Positions 17,235-27,680 of a stretch of DNA of 64,000 bases are shown one piece after another (within the stretch, counting starts at the first letter, position 1; every line of letters starts with the position of its first letter). The position numbers and the translations under genes were made by a program. The notes beneath the pieces were generated by a model. It worked only from the letters and a program-made list of their open reading frames with translations, was not told the origin of the DNA and made no database searches. This DNA comes from Parahaliea maris (GTDB lineage Bacteria > Pseudomonadota > Gammaproteobacteria > Pseudomonadales > Halieaceae): NCBI RefSeq assembly GCF_008064665.1, contig NZ_VRZA01000004.1, positions 372,001-436,000 of the forward strand, in the 5' to 3' direction.

Positions 17235-18584
17235 ATGATCAAGATCAAGCGGGGCCTGGATATCCCTTTACAGGGTGCGCCCCAGCAAACTATTGAAAAT
17301 GCCCCTGCCGCCCGCGCTGTAGCGCTGGTGGGCTTTGACTACGTCGGCATGAAGCCCACCATGGAGGTGGCAGTCGGCGACACGGTGAAAGCCGGGCAGT
17401 TGCTGTTCACAGACAAGAAAACCGAGGGCGTGCGCTACACCGCGCCCGCCGGCGGCACAGTGGCCGCCATCAACCGCGGCGCCCGCCGCGTGTTGCAGTC
17501 GGTTGTTATCGAAGTCAGCGCTGATGAGGCCTTCGAGAGCTTTGCCGCTCACGATGCCACGGCAGCCCGTGCCCTGGATGCCTCCGCAGTACGCGAGCAG
17601 CTGGTGCAGACCGGCCTGTGGACCGCGCTGAGAACCCGCCCCTTCAGCAAGGTGCCTGCCACCGATAGTGAAGCGGCTGCGCTGTTTGTCACTGCCATCG
17701 ATACACAGCCCCTGGCGGCTGACCCCGCTGCGGTCATCGCCGACCAGGCAGAGGCCTTTGGACTGGGCCTGGACCTGCTGGCCAAGCTGACCGGCGGCAG
17801 CCTCTACCTGTGTAAGGCTTCAGGTGCCAATATCCCTGCCGGTAGCGCCAGCAATATTGAAGTGGCCGAATTTGCCGGTCCGCACCCTGCGGGCCTGGCC
17901 GGGACCCATATCAACCTGCTGCGCGGTGGTGTCAGCGCCGAGAAGCCGGTCTGGACCATTGGTTACCAGGACGTGATCGCCATCGGTCGCACCTTCCTCG
18001 ATGGCAAGCTCTACACCGACCGGGTGATCGCCCTGGCCGGTCCCCAGGTGGAACAGCCCCGTCTGCTGCGCACCCGCCTCGGTGCCGACCTGCAGGCCCT
18101 GTGCGCCGGCCAGCTGAAGGACGGTGAAAACCGCGTGATTTCCGGTTCTGTTTTGGGTGGTCGCACTACCCATGCGCCCACCGCCTACCTCGGCCGCTAC
18201 CACAACCAGGTATCGGTACTGCTGGAAGGCCGTCAGCGCGACTTCATGGGCTGGCTCTCTCCGGGTGCCAACCGCCACTCCAGCCTCGGCATCTACCTGA
18301 GCAGCCTGTTCGGCAGCAAGCCGCTGGCCATGACCACCAACACCAACGGCTCCGAGCGCGCCATGGTGCCGGTGGGCAGCTACGAGCGGGTTGTGCCCAT
18401 GGACATGCTGCCGACTCAGCTGCTGCGCGCGCTGATCGTCGGCGATACCGAGACCGCCCAGAAGCTGGGTTGCCTCGACCTGGACGAGGAAGACCTCGCC
18501 CTGTGTACCTACGTTTGCCCCGGCAAGTACGAGTACGGTCCCATCCTCAGGGACAACCTGACGCGTATCGAGAAGGAGGGTTAA
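17235..18584 (+). CDS. nqrA: Na+-translocating NADH:quinone reductase subunit A
   Basis: 449 residues, the usual NqrA length. This peripheral cytoplasmic subunit of the Na+-pumping NADH:ubiquinone oxidoreductase takes part in quinone binding. The N-terminal barrel-sandwich region is visible ([23 protein letters not shown]), as is the conserved [14 protein letters not shown] segment at the C-terminus. It is the first gene of nqrABCDEF, 3 bases before nqrB, with a leader of about 150 bases behind a TATAAT box. Confidence 0.97.
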   Translation: MIKIKRGLDIPLQGAPQQTIENAPAARAVALVGFDYVGMKPTMEVAVGDTVKAGQLLFTDKKTEGVRYTAPAGGTVAAINRGARRVLQSVVIEVSADEAFESFAAHDATAARALDASAVREQLVQTGLWTALRTRPFSKVPATDSEAAALFVTAIDTQPLAADPAAVIADQAEAFGLGLDLLAKLTGGSLYLCKASGANIPAGSASNIEVAEFAGPHPAGLAGTHINLLRGGVSAEKPVWTIGYQDVIAIGRTFLDGKLYTDRVIALAGPQVEQPRLLRTRLGADLQALCAGQLKDGENRVISGSVLGGRTTHAPTAYLGRYHNQVSVLLEGRQRDFMGWLSPGANRHSSLGIYLSSLFGSKPLAMTTNTNGSERAMVPVGSYERVVPMDMLPTQLLRALIVGDTETAQKLGCLDLDEEDLALCTYVCPGKYEYGPILRDNLTRIEKEG

Positions 18585-18587
18585 GAC

Positions 18588-19787
18588 GTGGGACTGCGCA
18601 AAATTCTGGACAACATGGAACACCACTTCCACGAAGGTGGCCGCTACCAGAAGTGGTACGCCCTTTTTGAAGCGGTGGATACCATTTTCTATTCCCCGGG
18701 CTCAGTGACCAAGAGCAGTGCCCACGTGCGCGACGGTGTCGACCTCAAGCGCATCATGATCACTGTCTGGTTCTGCTCCTTCCCGGCCATGTTCTACGGC
18801 ATGTACAACCTGGGCTTCCAGGCCAATGACGTCATCGCCGCCACCGGTGCGGAAGTGGGCGGTTGGCGTGGCAGCCTGATCGCGGCCTTTGGCGGTTACG
18901 ATCCGGCCAGCATCTGGGACTGTTTCTGGTTCGGCGCCCTGTACTTCCTGCCGATCTACTTCGTGACCTTTGTGGTGGGCGGCTTCTGGGAAGTCCTGTT
19001 CGCCATGAAGCGCGGGCACGAGGTCAACGAAGGTTTCTTCGTGACCTCCATCCTGTTCGCCCTGACCTGTCCGCCGGATATCCCCCTGTGGCAGGTGGCC
19101 CTGGGGATCAGCTTCGGTGTGGTGATCGGCAAGGAAGTGTTCGGTGGTACCGGCAAGAACTTCCTTAACCCGGCCCTGACCGGCCGTGCCTTCCTGTACT
19201 TTGCCTACCCGGCCTCCATGTCTGGCGATGCCGTGTGGACGGCGGTAGATGGCTACACCGGCGCTACCCCGCTGTCGGTAGCGGCCGCCCAGGGTATGAC
19301 CGCGGTGCAGGAACAGTGGACCTGGATGGACGCCTTCCTCGGCAGCATCCCCGGCTCCATTGGTGAAACTTCCACCCTGGCCATCCTGATGGGTGGTGCA
19401 GTACTGCTGCTCATGCGGATTGCCGCCTGGCGCATTGTTGCCGGCGTTTTCCTGGGCATGGTGGCACTGTCCACGCTGCTCAACTTTGCCGGCTCCGATT
19501 CCAACCCGGCCTTTGCCATGCCCTGGTACTGGCACCTGGTCACCGGTGGTTTCGCCTTCGGCATGATGTTCATGGCGACTGATCCCGTATCGGCGGCCAT
19601 GACCAATGGCGGCAAATGGGCCTTCGGTATTCTCATCGGTGTGATGACCGTGTTGATCCGGGTGATGAACCCGGCCTTCCCGGAAGGCATCATGCTCGCC
19701 ATCCTGTTCGGTAATATCTTCGCCCCGCTGATGGACCATTTCGTGGTCCAGGCCAATATCAAACGGAGGCTCGCCCGTGTCCAGTAA
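18588..19787 (+). CDS. nqrB: Na+-NQR subunit B
   Basis: 399-residue integral membrane subunit with about ten transmembrane helices. It carries covalent FMN on Thr227 in the motif GYTGATPLS (the Dxx[ST]GAT-type site used by the flavin transferase ApbE) and contributes to the Na+ channel and quinone site. The GTG start has a strong AAGGAGG ribosome-binding site at 18573-18579. Its end overlaps nqrC by 11 bases. Confidence 0.97.
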   Translation: MGLRKILDNMEHHFHEGGRYQKWYALFEAVDTIFYSPGSVTKSSAHVRDGVDLKRIMITVWFCSFPAMFYGMYNLGFQANDVIAATGAEVGGWRGSLIAAFGGYDPASIWDCFWFGALYFLPIYFVTFVVGGFWEVLFAMKRGHEVNEGFFVTSILFALTCPPDIPLWQVALGISFGVVIGKEVFGGTGKNFLNPALTGRAFLYFAYPASMSGDAVWTAVDGYTGATPLSVAAAQGMTAVQEQWTWMDAFLGSIPGSIGETSTLAILMGGAVLLLMRIAAWRIVAGVFLGMVALSTLLNFAGSDSNPAFAMPWYWHLVTGGFAFGMMFMATDPVSAAMTNGGKWAFGILIGVMTVLIRVMNPAFPEGIMLAILFGNIFAPLMDHFVVQANIKRRLARVQ

Positions 19788-20550
19788 CGACGGCATCAAG
19801 AAAACACTGATCGTCGCCTTCTCCCTGTGCATCGTGTGCTCCGTGGTGGTGTCGACCGCCGCGGTGGTACTGAAGCCCGTCCAGGAGGTGAACAAGACCC
19901 TTGACCGCAAGCGCAACATTCTCGCCGCGGCGGGCATGCTGGAGCAGGGCGTGTCGGTAGAGACGCAGTTCGAACAGGTCGAATCCCGTATCGTCGACCT
20001 GCGCACCGGCAAGTTCACCGACGAGGTCGACCCCAAGACCTTCGATGCGCGCAAGGCGGCCAAGGACCCCTCGATGTCCGAGACCCTGTCTGCCGAAGCC
20101 GACATCGCCAAGATCAAGCGCCGCGGCGACTACGCCGAGGTGTACCTGGTGAGCAGCGCCAGCGGTGATCTCGAGAAGATCATCCTGCCGGTCCACGGCT
20201 ACGGCCTGTGGTCCACCCTGTACGGCTACATGGCGCTGGAGTCCGACCTCAACACCGTCATTGGCCTGGGCTTTGCCGAACACGGCGAAACCCCCGGGCT
20301 CGGCGGCGAAGTCGACAACCCCAGCTGGAAAGCCAAGTGGCCCGGCAAGAAGGTGTACAAGGACGGAGAGGTTGAACTCGGCCTGATCAAGGGCACCGTA
20401 GACCCGTCCAGTGCCAATGCCGCCTGGCAGGTCGACGGTCTGTCCGGTGCGACCCTGACTTCCAACGGGGTCAGCAACCTGGTGCAATTCTGGCTGGGTG
20501 AGCAGGGCTACCAGCCCTTTATCGAAAACCTGAAAGCCGGGGAGGCCTGA
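19777..20550 (+). CDS. nqrC: Na+-NQR subunit C
   Basis: 257 residues: one N-terminal transmembrane helix (about 10-32) and a periplasmic FMN-binding domain. The FMN attachment site is Thr226 in [11 protein letters not shown]. NqrC passes electrons between the other flavin and iron centres of the complex. GTG start with GGAGG about 10 bases upstream, inside nqrB. One base separates its stop from nqrD. Confidence 0.96.
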   Translation: MSSNDGIKKTLIVAFSLCIVCSVVVSTAAVVLKPVQEVNKTLDRKRNILAAAGMLEQGVSVETQFEQVESRIVDLRTGKFTDEVDPKTFDARKAAKDPSMSETLSAEADIAKIKRRGDYAEVYLVSSASGDLEKIILPVHGYGLWSTLYGYMALESDLNTVIGLGFAEHGETPGLGGEVDNPSWKAKWPGKKVYKDGEVELGLIKGTVDPSSANAAWQVDGLSGATLTSNGVSNLVQFWLGEQGYQPFIENLKAGEA

Positions 20551-20551
20551 G

Positions 20552-21214
20552 ATGTCTGAAGTAAAGGAAACGCTCACGCAGCCAATCCTGCGGAACAACC
20601 CGATCGCCCTGCAGATCCTCGGGATCTGCTCGGCCCTGGCGGTGACCACTTCGCTGCAGGTGACCGTGGTGATGTGTATCGCGCTGACCAGCGTGACGGC
20701 CTTCTCCAACCTGTTCATCTCCATCATCCGCAAGCACATCCCGGGCAGCATCCGCATCATCGTGCAGATGACCGTGATCGCGTCGCTGGTGATCGTGGTG
20801 GACCAGGTACTCAAGGCCTACGCCTATGAGATCAGCAAGCAGCTGTCGGTATTCGTCGGCCTGATCATCACCAACTGTATCGTGATGGGTCGCGCCGAAG
20901 CCTACGCCATGAAAAACCCGCCGATTCCGAGCTTCCTCGACGGTATCGGCAACGGCCTGGGCTACAGCGTGGTCCTGCTGGTGGTCGGCTTCTTCCGCGA
21001 ACTGTTCGGCGCCGGCAAGCTGTTCGGCTACCAGGTGCTGCCGGTAGTGACCGAAGGCGGCTGGTACAACCCCAACGGCCTGATGCTGCTGGCCCCCAGC
21101 GCCTTCTTCCTGATCGGCCTGTTCATCTGGGCCCTGCGCAGCTGGGACAAGAGCCAGGTGGAAGCACCTGACTACAAGATTGCCAAACACACTGCTGTCG
21201 AGGAGGCCGCCTAA
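20552..21214 (+). CDS. nqrD: Na+-NQR subunit D
   Basis: 220 residues with six hydrophobic helices, homologous in fold to NqrE and RnfE. NqrD and NqrE pair as inverted repeats and share an iron centre: the cysteines in [13 protein letters not shown] and [17 protein letters not shown] are at the expected places. GGAGG lies about 9 bases before the ATG, and nqrE starts directly after the stop. Confidence 0.96.
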   Translation: MSEVKETLTQPILRNNPIALQILGICSALAVTTSLQVTVVMCIALTSVTAFSNLFISIIRKHIPGSIRIIVQMTVIASLVIVVDQVLKAYAYEISKQLSVFVGLIITNCIVMGRAEAYAMKNPPIPSFLDGIGNGLGYSVVLLVVGFFRELFGAGKLFGYQVLPVVTEGGWYNPNGLMLLAPSAFFLIGLFIWALRSWDKSQVEAPDYKIAKHTAVEEAA

Positions 21215-21823
<609 letters not shown>

Positions 21824-21842
21824 CAGGGGCGCGAGACTAGTT

Positions 21843-23066
21843 ATGGATATGACAATTGTGTTGGGTGTCGGCATGTTCACTGCGATCGTGCTGGCACTGG
21901 TTTTCATCATCCTGTTTGCCCGCTCGCGGCTGGTGAGCAGTGGTGATGTCCACATCGAGATCAACGGCGAGAAGACCATCACCGTTCCGGCGGGCGGCAA
22001 ACTGCTGCAGACCTTGTCCGAGAGTGGCCTGTTCCTGCCCTCTGCCTGTGGTGGCGGCGGTACCTGCGCCCAGTGCAAGTGCATCGTGAACGAGGGCGGC
22101 GGTTCCATGCTGCCGACCGAGGAAGGCCACTTCACCCGTCGCGACGCCGCCGAAGGCTGGCGCCTGTCCTGCCAGACCGCGGTCAAGCAGGACATGAAGA
22201 TCGAAGTGCCGGAAGAGGTGTTCGGGGTCAAGCAGTGGGAGTGCACTGTAGAATCCAATCCCAACGTGGCGACCTTCATCAAGGAGCTGACCCTCAAGCT
22301 GCCGGAAGGCGAGAACGTCGACTTCCGCGCCGGTGGTTACGTGCAGCTGGAGTGCCCGCCGCACCTGGTCAAGTACGAAGACTTCGACATCGACGAAGAG
22401 TACCGCGGCGACTGGGAGCGTTTCGGCTTCTTCAAACTGCAGTCCGAGGTCAAGGACACGGTCATCCGCGCCTACTCCATGGCCAACTATCCCGAAGAAA
22501 AGGGTGTTGTGAAGTTCAACATCCGTATCGCCACGCCGCCTCCCGGTAGTGAGGGCATCCCCTGCGGCCAGATGTCGTCCTGGGTGTTCAACCTGAAGCC
22601 CGGTGACAAGGTGAAAGTGTACGGTCCCTTCGGTGAGTTCTTCGCCAAGGACACCGACGCCGAGATGGTCTTCATCGGTGGTGGTGCCGGTATGGCGCCG
22701 ATGCGTTCGCACATCTTCGACCAGCTCAAGCGCCTGGGCAGCAAGCGCAAGATCTCCTTCTGGTACGGCGCGCGCTCCCTGCGCGAGATGTTCTACCAGG
22801 ACGAGTACGACCAGCTGGCCGCCGAGAACGACAACTTCGAGTGGCACGTGGCCCTGTCGGACCCGCAACCCGAAGACAACTGGGACGGCCTCACCGGCTT
22901 CATCCACAACGTGTTGTTCGAGGAGTACCTCAAGAACCACCCGGCTCCCGAGGACTGCGAGTTCTACATGTGTGGACCGCCCATGATGAACGCCGCTGTG
23001 ATCCAGATGCTGACGGATCTGGGTGTCGAGCCGGAAAACATCATGCTGGACGACTTCGGTGGTTAA
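21843..23066 (+). CDS. nqrF: Na+-NQR subunit F, NADH-oxidising flavoprotein
   Basis: 407 residues: an N-terminal transmembrane anchor (residues 4-26), a plant-type [2Fe-2S] ferredoxin domain with ligands Cys69, Cys75, Cys78 and Cys110, an FAD-binding domain (RAYSMANYP at about 205-215) and an NADH-binding domain ([14 protein letters not shown]; final MLDDFGG). It is the electron entry point: NADH to FAD to iron-sulfur. The stop codon is followed at once by the GTG of apbE and then by an intrinsic-terminator hairpin. Confidence 0.97.
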   Translation: MDMTIVLGVGMFTAIVLALVFIILFARSRLVSSGDVHIEINGEKTITVPAGGKLLQTLSESGLFLPSACGGGGTCAQCKCIVNEGGGSMLPTEEGHFTRRDAAEGWRLSCQTAVKQDMKIEVPEEVFGVKQWECTVESNPNVATFIKELTLKLPEGENVDFRAGGYVQLECPPHLVKYEDFDIDEEYRGDWERFGFFKLQSEVKDTVIRAYSMANYPEEKGVVKFNIRIATPPPGSEGIPCGQMSSWVFNLKPGDKVKVYGPFGEFFAKDTDAEMVFIGGGAGMAPMRSHIFDQLKRLGSKRKISFWYGARSLREMFYQDEYDQLAAENDNFEWHVALSDPQPEDNWDGLTGFIHNVLFEEYLKNHPAPEDCEFYMCGPPMMNAAVIQMLTDLGVEPENIMLDDFGG

Positions 23067-24143
23067 GTGACCGCAGTCGCTCCCCACAACAAAAGCCACT
23101 CCAAGGGGTGGCTTTTTTGTATTCTGCTGCCGCTGTTCCTGCTGCTGGGTGCCTGTGGCGAGCCCGGCGCCGATGCGATCAAACTCAGCGGTCACACCAT
23201 GGGTACCACCTGGAATGTGACCTACACCGACAGCGGCGCACTGCAGGACCCCGAGGCGATGCAGGCGGGCCTGCAGGCCCAGCTGGACGAGGTCAACGCC
23301 AGCATGTCCACGTATCGCGACGATGCCGAGATCAATGTGGTCAATCGCGCGGCCGTGAACGAATGGGTGGGCGTTTCCGGCGCCTTCCTGACGGTGCTGG
23401 AGGCGGCCCTGGCGGTGGGCGAGCAGAGCGAAGGGGCCTACGATGTGACAGTGGGCCCGCTGGTCAACCTGTGGGGATTTGGCCCCCGCACCCGCGAGAC
23501 GCAGATTCCCTCGGAGGAGGCGGTGCAGTCCGCGCTGGCGTCTGTCGGGCAACGCTACCTGGAGGTCGATGCGGACCAGCGGCGGGTGCGCAAGCTGCGC
23601 GACGTCAAGCTGGACTTTTCCTCCGTGGCCAAGGGCTACGGGGTGGACCGCCTGGCGCGTTACCTGGAAACGCAACAAGTCCACGATTTCCTTGTCGAAG
23701 TAGGTGGCGAGATGAGATTGTCCGGCCGAAGCCCCCGCGGCGATGACTGGCGCGTGGCGATCGAGAAGCCGACGGCGGGGGCCCGGGTGCCGGCCGTGGG
23801 TCTGGCGCTGACCGATGTGGCGGTGGCCACGTCTGGCGACTACCGCAACTATTTTGAGTTCAACGGCAAGCGCTTCTCCCACAGTATCGACCCGCGTACG
23901 GGCTATCCGGTAGTCCACGACCTGGTGTCGGTGACGGTGCTGGCGCCATCCTCCATGCTGGCCGACGCCTGGTCGACAGCGCTCGAGGTTCTCGGTGCGG
24001 AGGACGCCCTGCGGGTGGCCAGCGAGCAGGGCCTGGCGGTATATTTTATCCGGCGGCAGGGTGAAGAACTTGTCGCCACTCACACAGCTGCGTTCGCGCC
24101 CTATCTGGCGGCGAGCGAGGCAGTAAAGGAACAGGCCCAGTGA
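23067..24143 (+). CDS. apbE: FAD:protein FMN transferase ApbE, lipoprotein
   Basis: 358 residues with a lipoprotein signal peptide (LLLGAC, lipid-modified Cys30), so it acts on the periplasmic side. It moves FMN from FAD onto threonines of NqrB and NqrC. Family motifs: GHTMGTTWNV, the FSSVAKGYGVDRLA region, TSGDYRNYF and HSIDPRTGYPV, which bind FAD and Mg2+. The only usable start is GTG 23067, directly after the nqrF stop. Codons 9-17 coincide with a perfect intrinsic-terminator hairpin, so part of the transcripts should stop before this gene. Confidence 0.93.
   Translation: MTAVAPHNKSHSKGWLFCILLPLFLLLGACGEPGADAIKLSGHTMGTTWNVTYTDSGALQDPEAMQAGLQAQLDEVNASMSTYRDDAEINVVNRAAVNEWVGVSGAFLTVLEAALAVGEQSEGAYDVTVGPLVNLWGFGPRTRETQIPSEEAVQSALASVGQRYLEVDADQRRVRKLRDVKLDFSSVAKGYGVDRLARYLETQQVHDFLVEVGGEMRLSGRSPRGDDWRVAIEKPTAGARVPAVGLALTDVAVATSGDYRNYFEFNGKRFSHSIDPRTGYPVVHDLVSVTVLAPSSMLADAWSTALEVLGAEDALRVASEQGLAVYFIRRQGEELVATHTAAFAPYLAASEAVKEQAQ
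23091..23118 (+). terminator. Intrinsic terminator inside the 5' end of apbE
   Basis: AAAAGCCACTCC (23091-23102) pairs with GGGGTGGCTTTT (23105-23116), 12 bp with a single G-U pair, and the right arm runs into six T residues (23113-23118). This is a textbook Rho-independent terminator, 25 bases after the nqrF stop codon, but it lies within the apbE coding frame. It should end most nqrA-F transcripts and leave apbE and nqrM expressed at a lower level. Confidence 0.8.
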
Positions 24144-24162
24144 CTGGGCCGGCGAGGTGAAT

Positions 24163-24402
24163 ATGGCAACTTTCCTGATCACTGTAGTGGTATTTGCCGC
24201 GGTAATTGCCGCGATGGCCGTGGGTGTGATGGCGGGGCGTGCTCCCATCAAGGGATCCTGTGGCGGTATCGGCGCCACGGGTATCGACCAGTCCTGCACC
24301 ATTTGTGGCGGTGACCCCCAGCGCTGTGAAGAGGAAACCCGCGGCGGCGAAGCGTCCGAGCCCCCGCGCCCGCAGTTCTACGACGCCAGCGAAAAACGCT
24401 AG
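24163..24402 (+). CDS. nqrM: Na+-NQR maturation protein NqrM
   Basis: 79 residues: one transmembrane helix (residues 3-24) and a short tail with four cysteines in a CGGIG...SCTICGG...RC pattern. NqrM is required for assembly of the Na+-NQR complex, probably by delivering iron to the NqrD/E centre. I use ATG 24163, with GAGG 5 bases upstream, not the GTG at 24157. It follows apbE after 19 bases, the usual place for it. Confidence 0.92.
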   Translation: MATFLITVVVFAAVIAAMAVGVMAGRAPIKGSCGGIGATGIDQSCTICGGDPQRCEEETRGGEASEPPRPQFYDASEKR

Positions 24403-24431
24403 CGCACTGGCCCGGCAGGGACGCTCACGGC

Positions 24432-25694
24432 TTGCGGCTATTCTCGTCACTGGCGGATCACTACGCGCTCTTCATCGGCCTGCGCTACAGCTTCAGCCGC
24501 AAGCGCAGCCGCTTCACCGGCCTGATTGCCCTGGTGTCCATGCTCGGCATGGTGCTCGGGGTAGCGAGCCTGATTACGGTATTGTCGGTGATGAACGGCT
24601 TCGCTGGCGAACTGCAACAGCGCATATTGTCGTTGGTTCCCCACGCCTATCTCGAATCCTCCGCCGATGGCATCGCCGACTGGCAGGCGCTGGCGACAGA
24701 CCTGCGCGCCCGGCCAGGGGTGGTGGCGGTTTCTCCCTACATTAGCGACAAGGTCATTTTCAGTGGCCGCTACCTGCTCCACGGCGGTGTGCTGACCGCG
24801 ATCGATGTGGGCGCCGAGGGCGAGGTGTCGCGGGTGCCCCAGGCCATCGTAAATGGCTCCCTGGAGCGCCTGGAGTCGGAACCCTTTTCGGTGGTGCTGG
24901 GCTCGGCCCTGGCGCGCCTGCTCGGTGTGATGCCGGGCGACAGCGTTGAAGTGACCGTGCCGCGTATCACCGTGACGCCCCTGGGCGCCTTTCCCCGTAC
25001 CAAACGCCTGCAGGTGGTGGGGCTGTTCGAAGTGGGCGCCCAACCCGATACCTACCAGGCCTATGTTTCCCTGGACACCGGCCAGCGCCTGCTGGGTGAG
25101 CGGGGCAGGGTAGAGGGCTTACAGGTGAAGACCCTCGACCTCTATCGCGCGCCGGAGATCGTCCGGGAACTGGCGCCGACGCTGCCCGCGGATATTACCG
25201 TGCGCGACTGGAGCCAGACCCAGGGTTCGCTGTTTCGCGCCGTGAAAATGGAGAAGATCATGGTCAGCCTGCTGCTGCTCAGTGTGGTGGCGGTGGCCGC
25301 CTTCAATATCGTATCGACCCTGGTCATGTCGGTCGCGGAAAAACGCCGCGACATTGCCGTGCTGCGCACCATGGGCGCCAGTGCCCGGGGCATCATGGTG
25401 GTGTTTGTGGCCCACGGACTCGGTCTGGCGCTGGTAGGGATTGGCGTCGGTGCGCTACTCGGGAGCCTGCTGGCCACCTACATTGCCCCGGTCACTGCCT
25501 TCGTCGAAGTGCTGCTCGGGGTCAAGCTGTTCGACCCGCAGGTGTACTTCATCAGCGAACTGCCCGCCCGCCTGCTGGGCGGGGATGTGCTGGCAGTGGT
25601 ACTGGCTTCCCTGACACTGAGCCTGCTGGCCACCCTGTACCCGGCCTGGCGCGCTGCCCGGGTCGCCCCGGCGGAGGTGCTGCGCTATGAGTGA
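24432..25694 (+). CDS. lolC: Lipoprotein-releasing ABC transporter permease LolC
   Basis: 420 residues with the LolC/LolE layout: one N-terminal helix (about 30-55, LIALVSMLGMVLGVASLITVLSV in part), a large periplasmic domain (about 60-270) and three C-terminal helices with the FtsX domain. LolCDE takes outer-membrane lipoproteins out of the inner membrane and passes them to LolA. No ATG is available; TTG 24432 is the most likely start because the protein then has the usual short N-terminal extension before FIGLRYSF. It overlaps lolD by 8 bases. Confidence 0.92.
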   Translation: MRLFSSLADHYALFIGLRYSFSRKRSRFTGLIALVSMLGMVLGVASLITVLSVMNGFAGELQQRILSLVPHAYLESSADGIADWQALATDLRARPGVVAVSPYISDKVIFSGRYLLHGGVLTAIDVGAEGEVSRVPQAIVNGSLERLESEPFSVVLGSALARLLGVMPGDSVEVTVPRITVTPLGAFPRTKRLQVVGLFEVGAQPDTYQAYVSLDTGQRLLGERGRVEGLQVKTLDLYRAPEIVRELAPTLPADITVRDWSQTQGSLFRAVKMEKIMVSLLLLSVVAVAAFNIVSTLVMSVAEKRRDIAVLRTMGASARGIMVVFVAHGLGLALVGIGVGALLGSLLATYIAPVTAFVEVLLGVKLFDPQVYFISELPARLLGGDVLAVVLASLTLSLLATLYPAWRAARVAPAEVLRYE

Positions 25695-25761
25695 GGCAGG
25701 TATGGACGGGGCGGATATGAATGAAGCTGTTATGAACGAAGCCGGTATGAAAGAGGCGGTG
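25687..25761 (+). repeat. Five tandem 15-bp repeats, each starting with ATG
   Basis: The units begin at 25687, 25702, 25717, 25732 and 25747. Units 3-5 are the most alike, of the type ATGAANGAAGCNGNT; units 1 and 2 are more diverged. Each repeat adds a Met codon in the lolD frame, so the array is both a coding repeat and a series of possible start codons. Confidence 0.85.
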
Positions 25762-26427
25762 CTGCGTTGCGAAAACCTGGGCCGGGTTTACAGCGACGGC
25801 GACCACCACGTGCAGGTGCTGGAAGGGGTCGAGTTCACCCTGTTGCCCGGCGAGACCGTGGCGGTGGTGGGGGCCTCCGGTTCCGGCAAGTCGACCCTGC
25901 TCAACCTGTTGGGCGGGCTGGATGATCCGAGCACCGGGCGGGTGTTGATGGCCGGTCAGGATATCGCCCGCCTCGACGAGCGGGCGCGCTGCCGCCTGCG
26001 CAACGAGCGCATGGGGTTCGTGTACCAGTTCCACCACCTGCTGCCCGAGTTCGATGCGGGCGAAAACGTGGCCATGCCGCTGCTGATTGCCGGTGCCGGA
26101 CGGCGGGAGGCATCCCGCCGGGCCGCTGCCATCCTTGAGCGGGTCGGCATGGGCCACCGCCTCACCCACCGCCCCGGGCAGTTGTCCGGGGGTGAGCGCC
26201 AGCGCGTCGCCATTGCCCGGGCCCTGGTGGCCGGGCCCGATGTGGTGCTCATGGATGAACCCACCGGCAACCTCGACCCGGATTCCGCCGCCCAGGTGCT
26301 GGCCCTGATCGATGAACTGGGACGGGAGCAGGCGGCGTTTGTGGTGGTTACCCACGACCCGGCGATCGCCGCGCGCATGCACCGCACCCTGGAGCTGGTA
26401 CAGGGCCGTTTGCAGGAGCGTCAGTGA
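25687..26427 (+). CDS. lolD: Lipoprotein-releasing ABC transporter ATP-binding protein LolD
   Basis: 246-residue ATPase that drives the LolCDE lipoprotein exporter. Walker A GASGSGKST (residues 65-73), signature LSGGERQRVAIARAL, Walker B VVLMDEPTGNLD and the switch His in VVTHDP are intact. The first 25 residues are an extra stretch made of five 5-residue units, each beginning with Met, encoded by five 15-base repeats. Any of five in-frame ATGs (25687, 25702, 25717, 25732, 25747) could start translation, and the last gives a protein of normal LolD length. It overlaps lolE by 4 bases. Confidence 0.95.
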   Translation: MSEAGMDGADMNEAVMNEAGMKEAVLRCENLGRVYSDGDHHVQVLEGVEFTLLPGETVAVVGASGSGKSTLLNLLGGLDDPSTGRVLMAGQDIARLDERARCRLRNERMGFVYQFHHLLPEFDAGENVAMPLLIAGAGRREASRRAAAILERVGMGHRLTHRPGQLSGGERQRVAIARALVAGPDVVLMDEPTGNLDPDSAAQVLALIDELGREQAAFVVVTHDPAIAARMHRTLELVQGRLQERQ

Positions 26428-27662
26428 ATACCGGACAGCGCCTGCGCATTGCCCTGCGCTACAGCTTTGCCTTTGGCCGGGGTCATCTCTCGACCTTTCT
26501 GTCGTCGCTTTCCATGCTCGGGTTGGTGCTGGCCATCACCCTGCTGATTACCGTGTTGTCGGTGATGAACGGCTTCGACAAGGAGATGCGCCAGCGGATC
26601 CTGTCGCTGGTGCCCCACATCACCCTGTACGCCCACCAGGGCATGGCCGACTGGCGCGAGCGTATGGGCCCGGTCGCCCGGCACCCGGATGTCACGGCGG
26701 TCCGCCCCTTCGTCCAGTTCAACGCCCTGTTCATGCACGGCCGCCGCATCGAGACCGCCCAGGGGCTGGGCGTCATTGGCGGCAGCGACGCGGGAGCCCT
26801 GCTGGCGAGCCTCCCCCCCGGGCAGTTCAGCTGTTTCTCCGAGACCGGCAACGCCCTTGCCCTGGGCAAGGGGCTGGCCCAGCGCCTGGACGTTGGCCCC
26901 GGCGACCCTCTCACCCTGATTGTGCCGGGGCAGGGGGCCGGGGTGGGCGCCAAGGAGGCCCGCTTCGTCCAGGTGAGGGTGTGCGGTGTGCTCGATACCG
27001 GTACCGAGCTGGACCAGAGTGTTGCCCTGGTCGACTTCGACTTTGCCCTGTCGCAGCTTAGCGCCGAGGGTGCCGCCAGTGGCCTGCAGGTGGAAACCCG
27101 GGATATTTTCGACGTGGCCCGGGTGGGCTGGGAGCTGGTGCAGAACCTGCCCCCTGGCTACTACGCCACTAACTGGATGCAGACCCACGGCAACCTGTAT
27201 GCCGCCATCCAGCTGTCCAGGGACCTGGTATCCATCCTGCTGTTTTCGATTATCGCCGTGGCTGCCTTCAACGTGGTGTCGTCACTGGTGCTGGTGGTGT
27301 TCGACAAGCAGGGCGACATCGCCATCCTGCGCACCCTGGGTGCCGGCGGCGGTGACATCGCCTGGGTGTTCGTACTGCAGGGCGCGGTGATCGGGCTGGT
27401 GGGCGCTGCGCTTGGCTGCCTGCTGGGCGTGGGCCTGAGCCTCGCCGTGCCGTCCCTGGTGGCCGGGCTGGAACAGCTGCTGGACTACCGCTTCCTCGAC
27501 ACCGACGTCTACCCCGTGTCCTTCGTGCCGGTAGATGTGCTGGGCTCGGATGTGCTGCTGGTGGGTGGGGTGGCCCTGCTGATGTGCCTACTGGCTGCCC
27601 TGTATCCGGCAGTGCGGGCCGCCAGGCTGGCGCCGGCGCAGATTCTGCACCAGGACCTGTAG
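26424..27662 (+). CDS. lolE: Lipoprotein-releasing ABC transporter permease LolE
   Basis: 412 residues, a paralogue of the preceding lolC with the same topology: N-terminal helix containing SMLGLVLAITLLITVLSVMN, periplasmic domain, three C-terminal helices. GTG start at 26424 in a 4-base overlap with lolD, preceded by a GGAG in the lolD end. As the second permease of a lolC-lolD-lolE set it is called LolE by position; sequence alone shows only the LolC/E family. It converges with the DUF2062 gene after 18 bases. Confidence 0.91.
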   Translation: MNTGQRLRIALRYSFAFGRGHLSTFLSSLSMLGLVLAITLLITVLSVMNGFDKEMRQRILSLVPHITLYAHQGMADWRERMGPVARHPDVTAVRPFVQFNALFMHGRRIETAQGLGVIGGSDAGALLASLPPGQFSCFSETGNALALGKGLAQRLDVGPGDPLTLIVPGQGAGVGAKEARFVQVRVCGVLDTGTELDQSVALVDFDFALSQLSAEGAASGLQVETRDIFDVARVGWELVQNLPPGYYATNWMQTHGNLYAAIQLSRDLVSILLFSIIAVAAFNVVSSLVLVVFDKQGDIAILRTLGAGGGDIAWVFVLQGAVIGLVGAALGCLLGVGLSLAVPSLVAGLEQLLDYRFLDTDVYPVSFVPVDVLGSDVLLVGGVALLMCLLAALYPAVRAARLAPAQILHQDL

Positions 27663-27680
27663 GCGCACACCGCGCGGGTG

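Noticed and set aside
21837-24302. 821-residue open frame on the minus strand opposite nqrF and apbE
   Set aside because: It is antisense to two clear genes, has His/Gly/Gln-rich shadow composition and no domain; it exists because of high GC at third codon positions.
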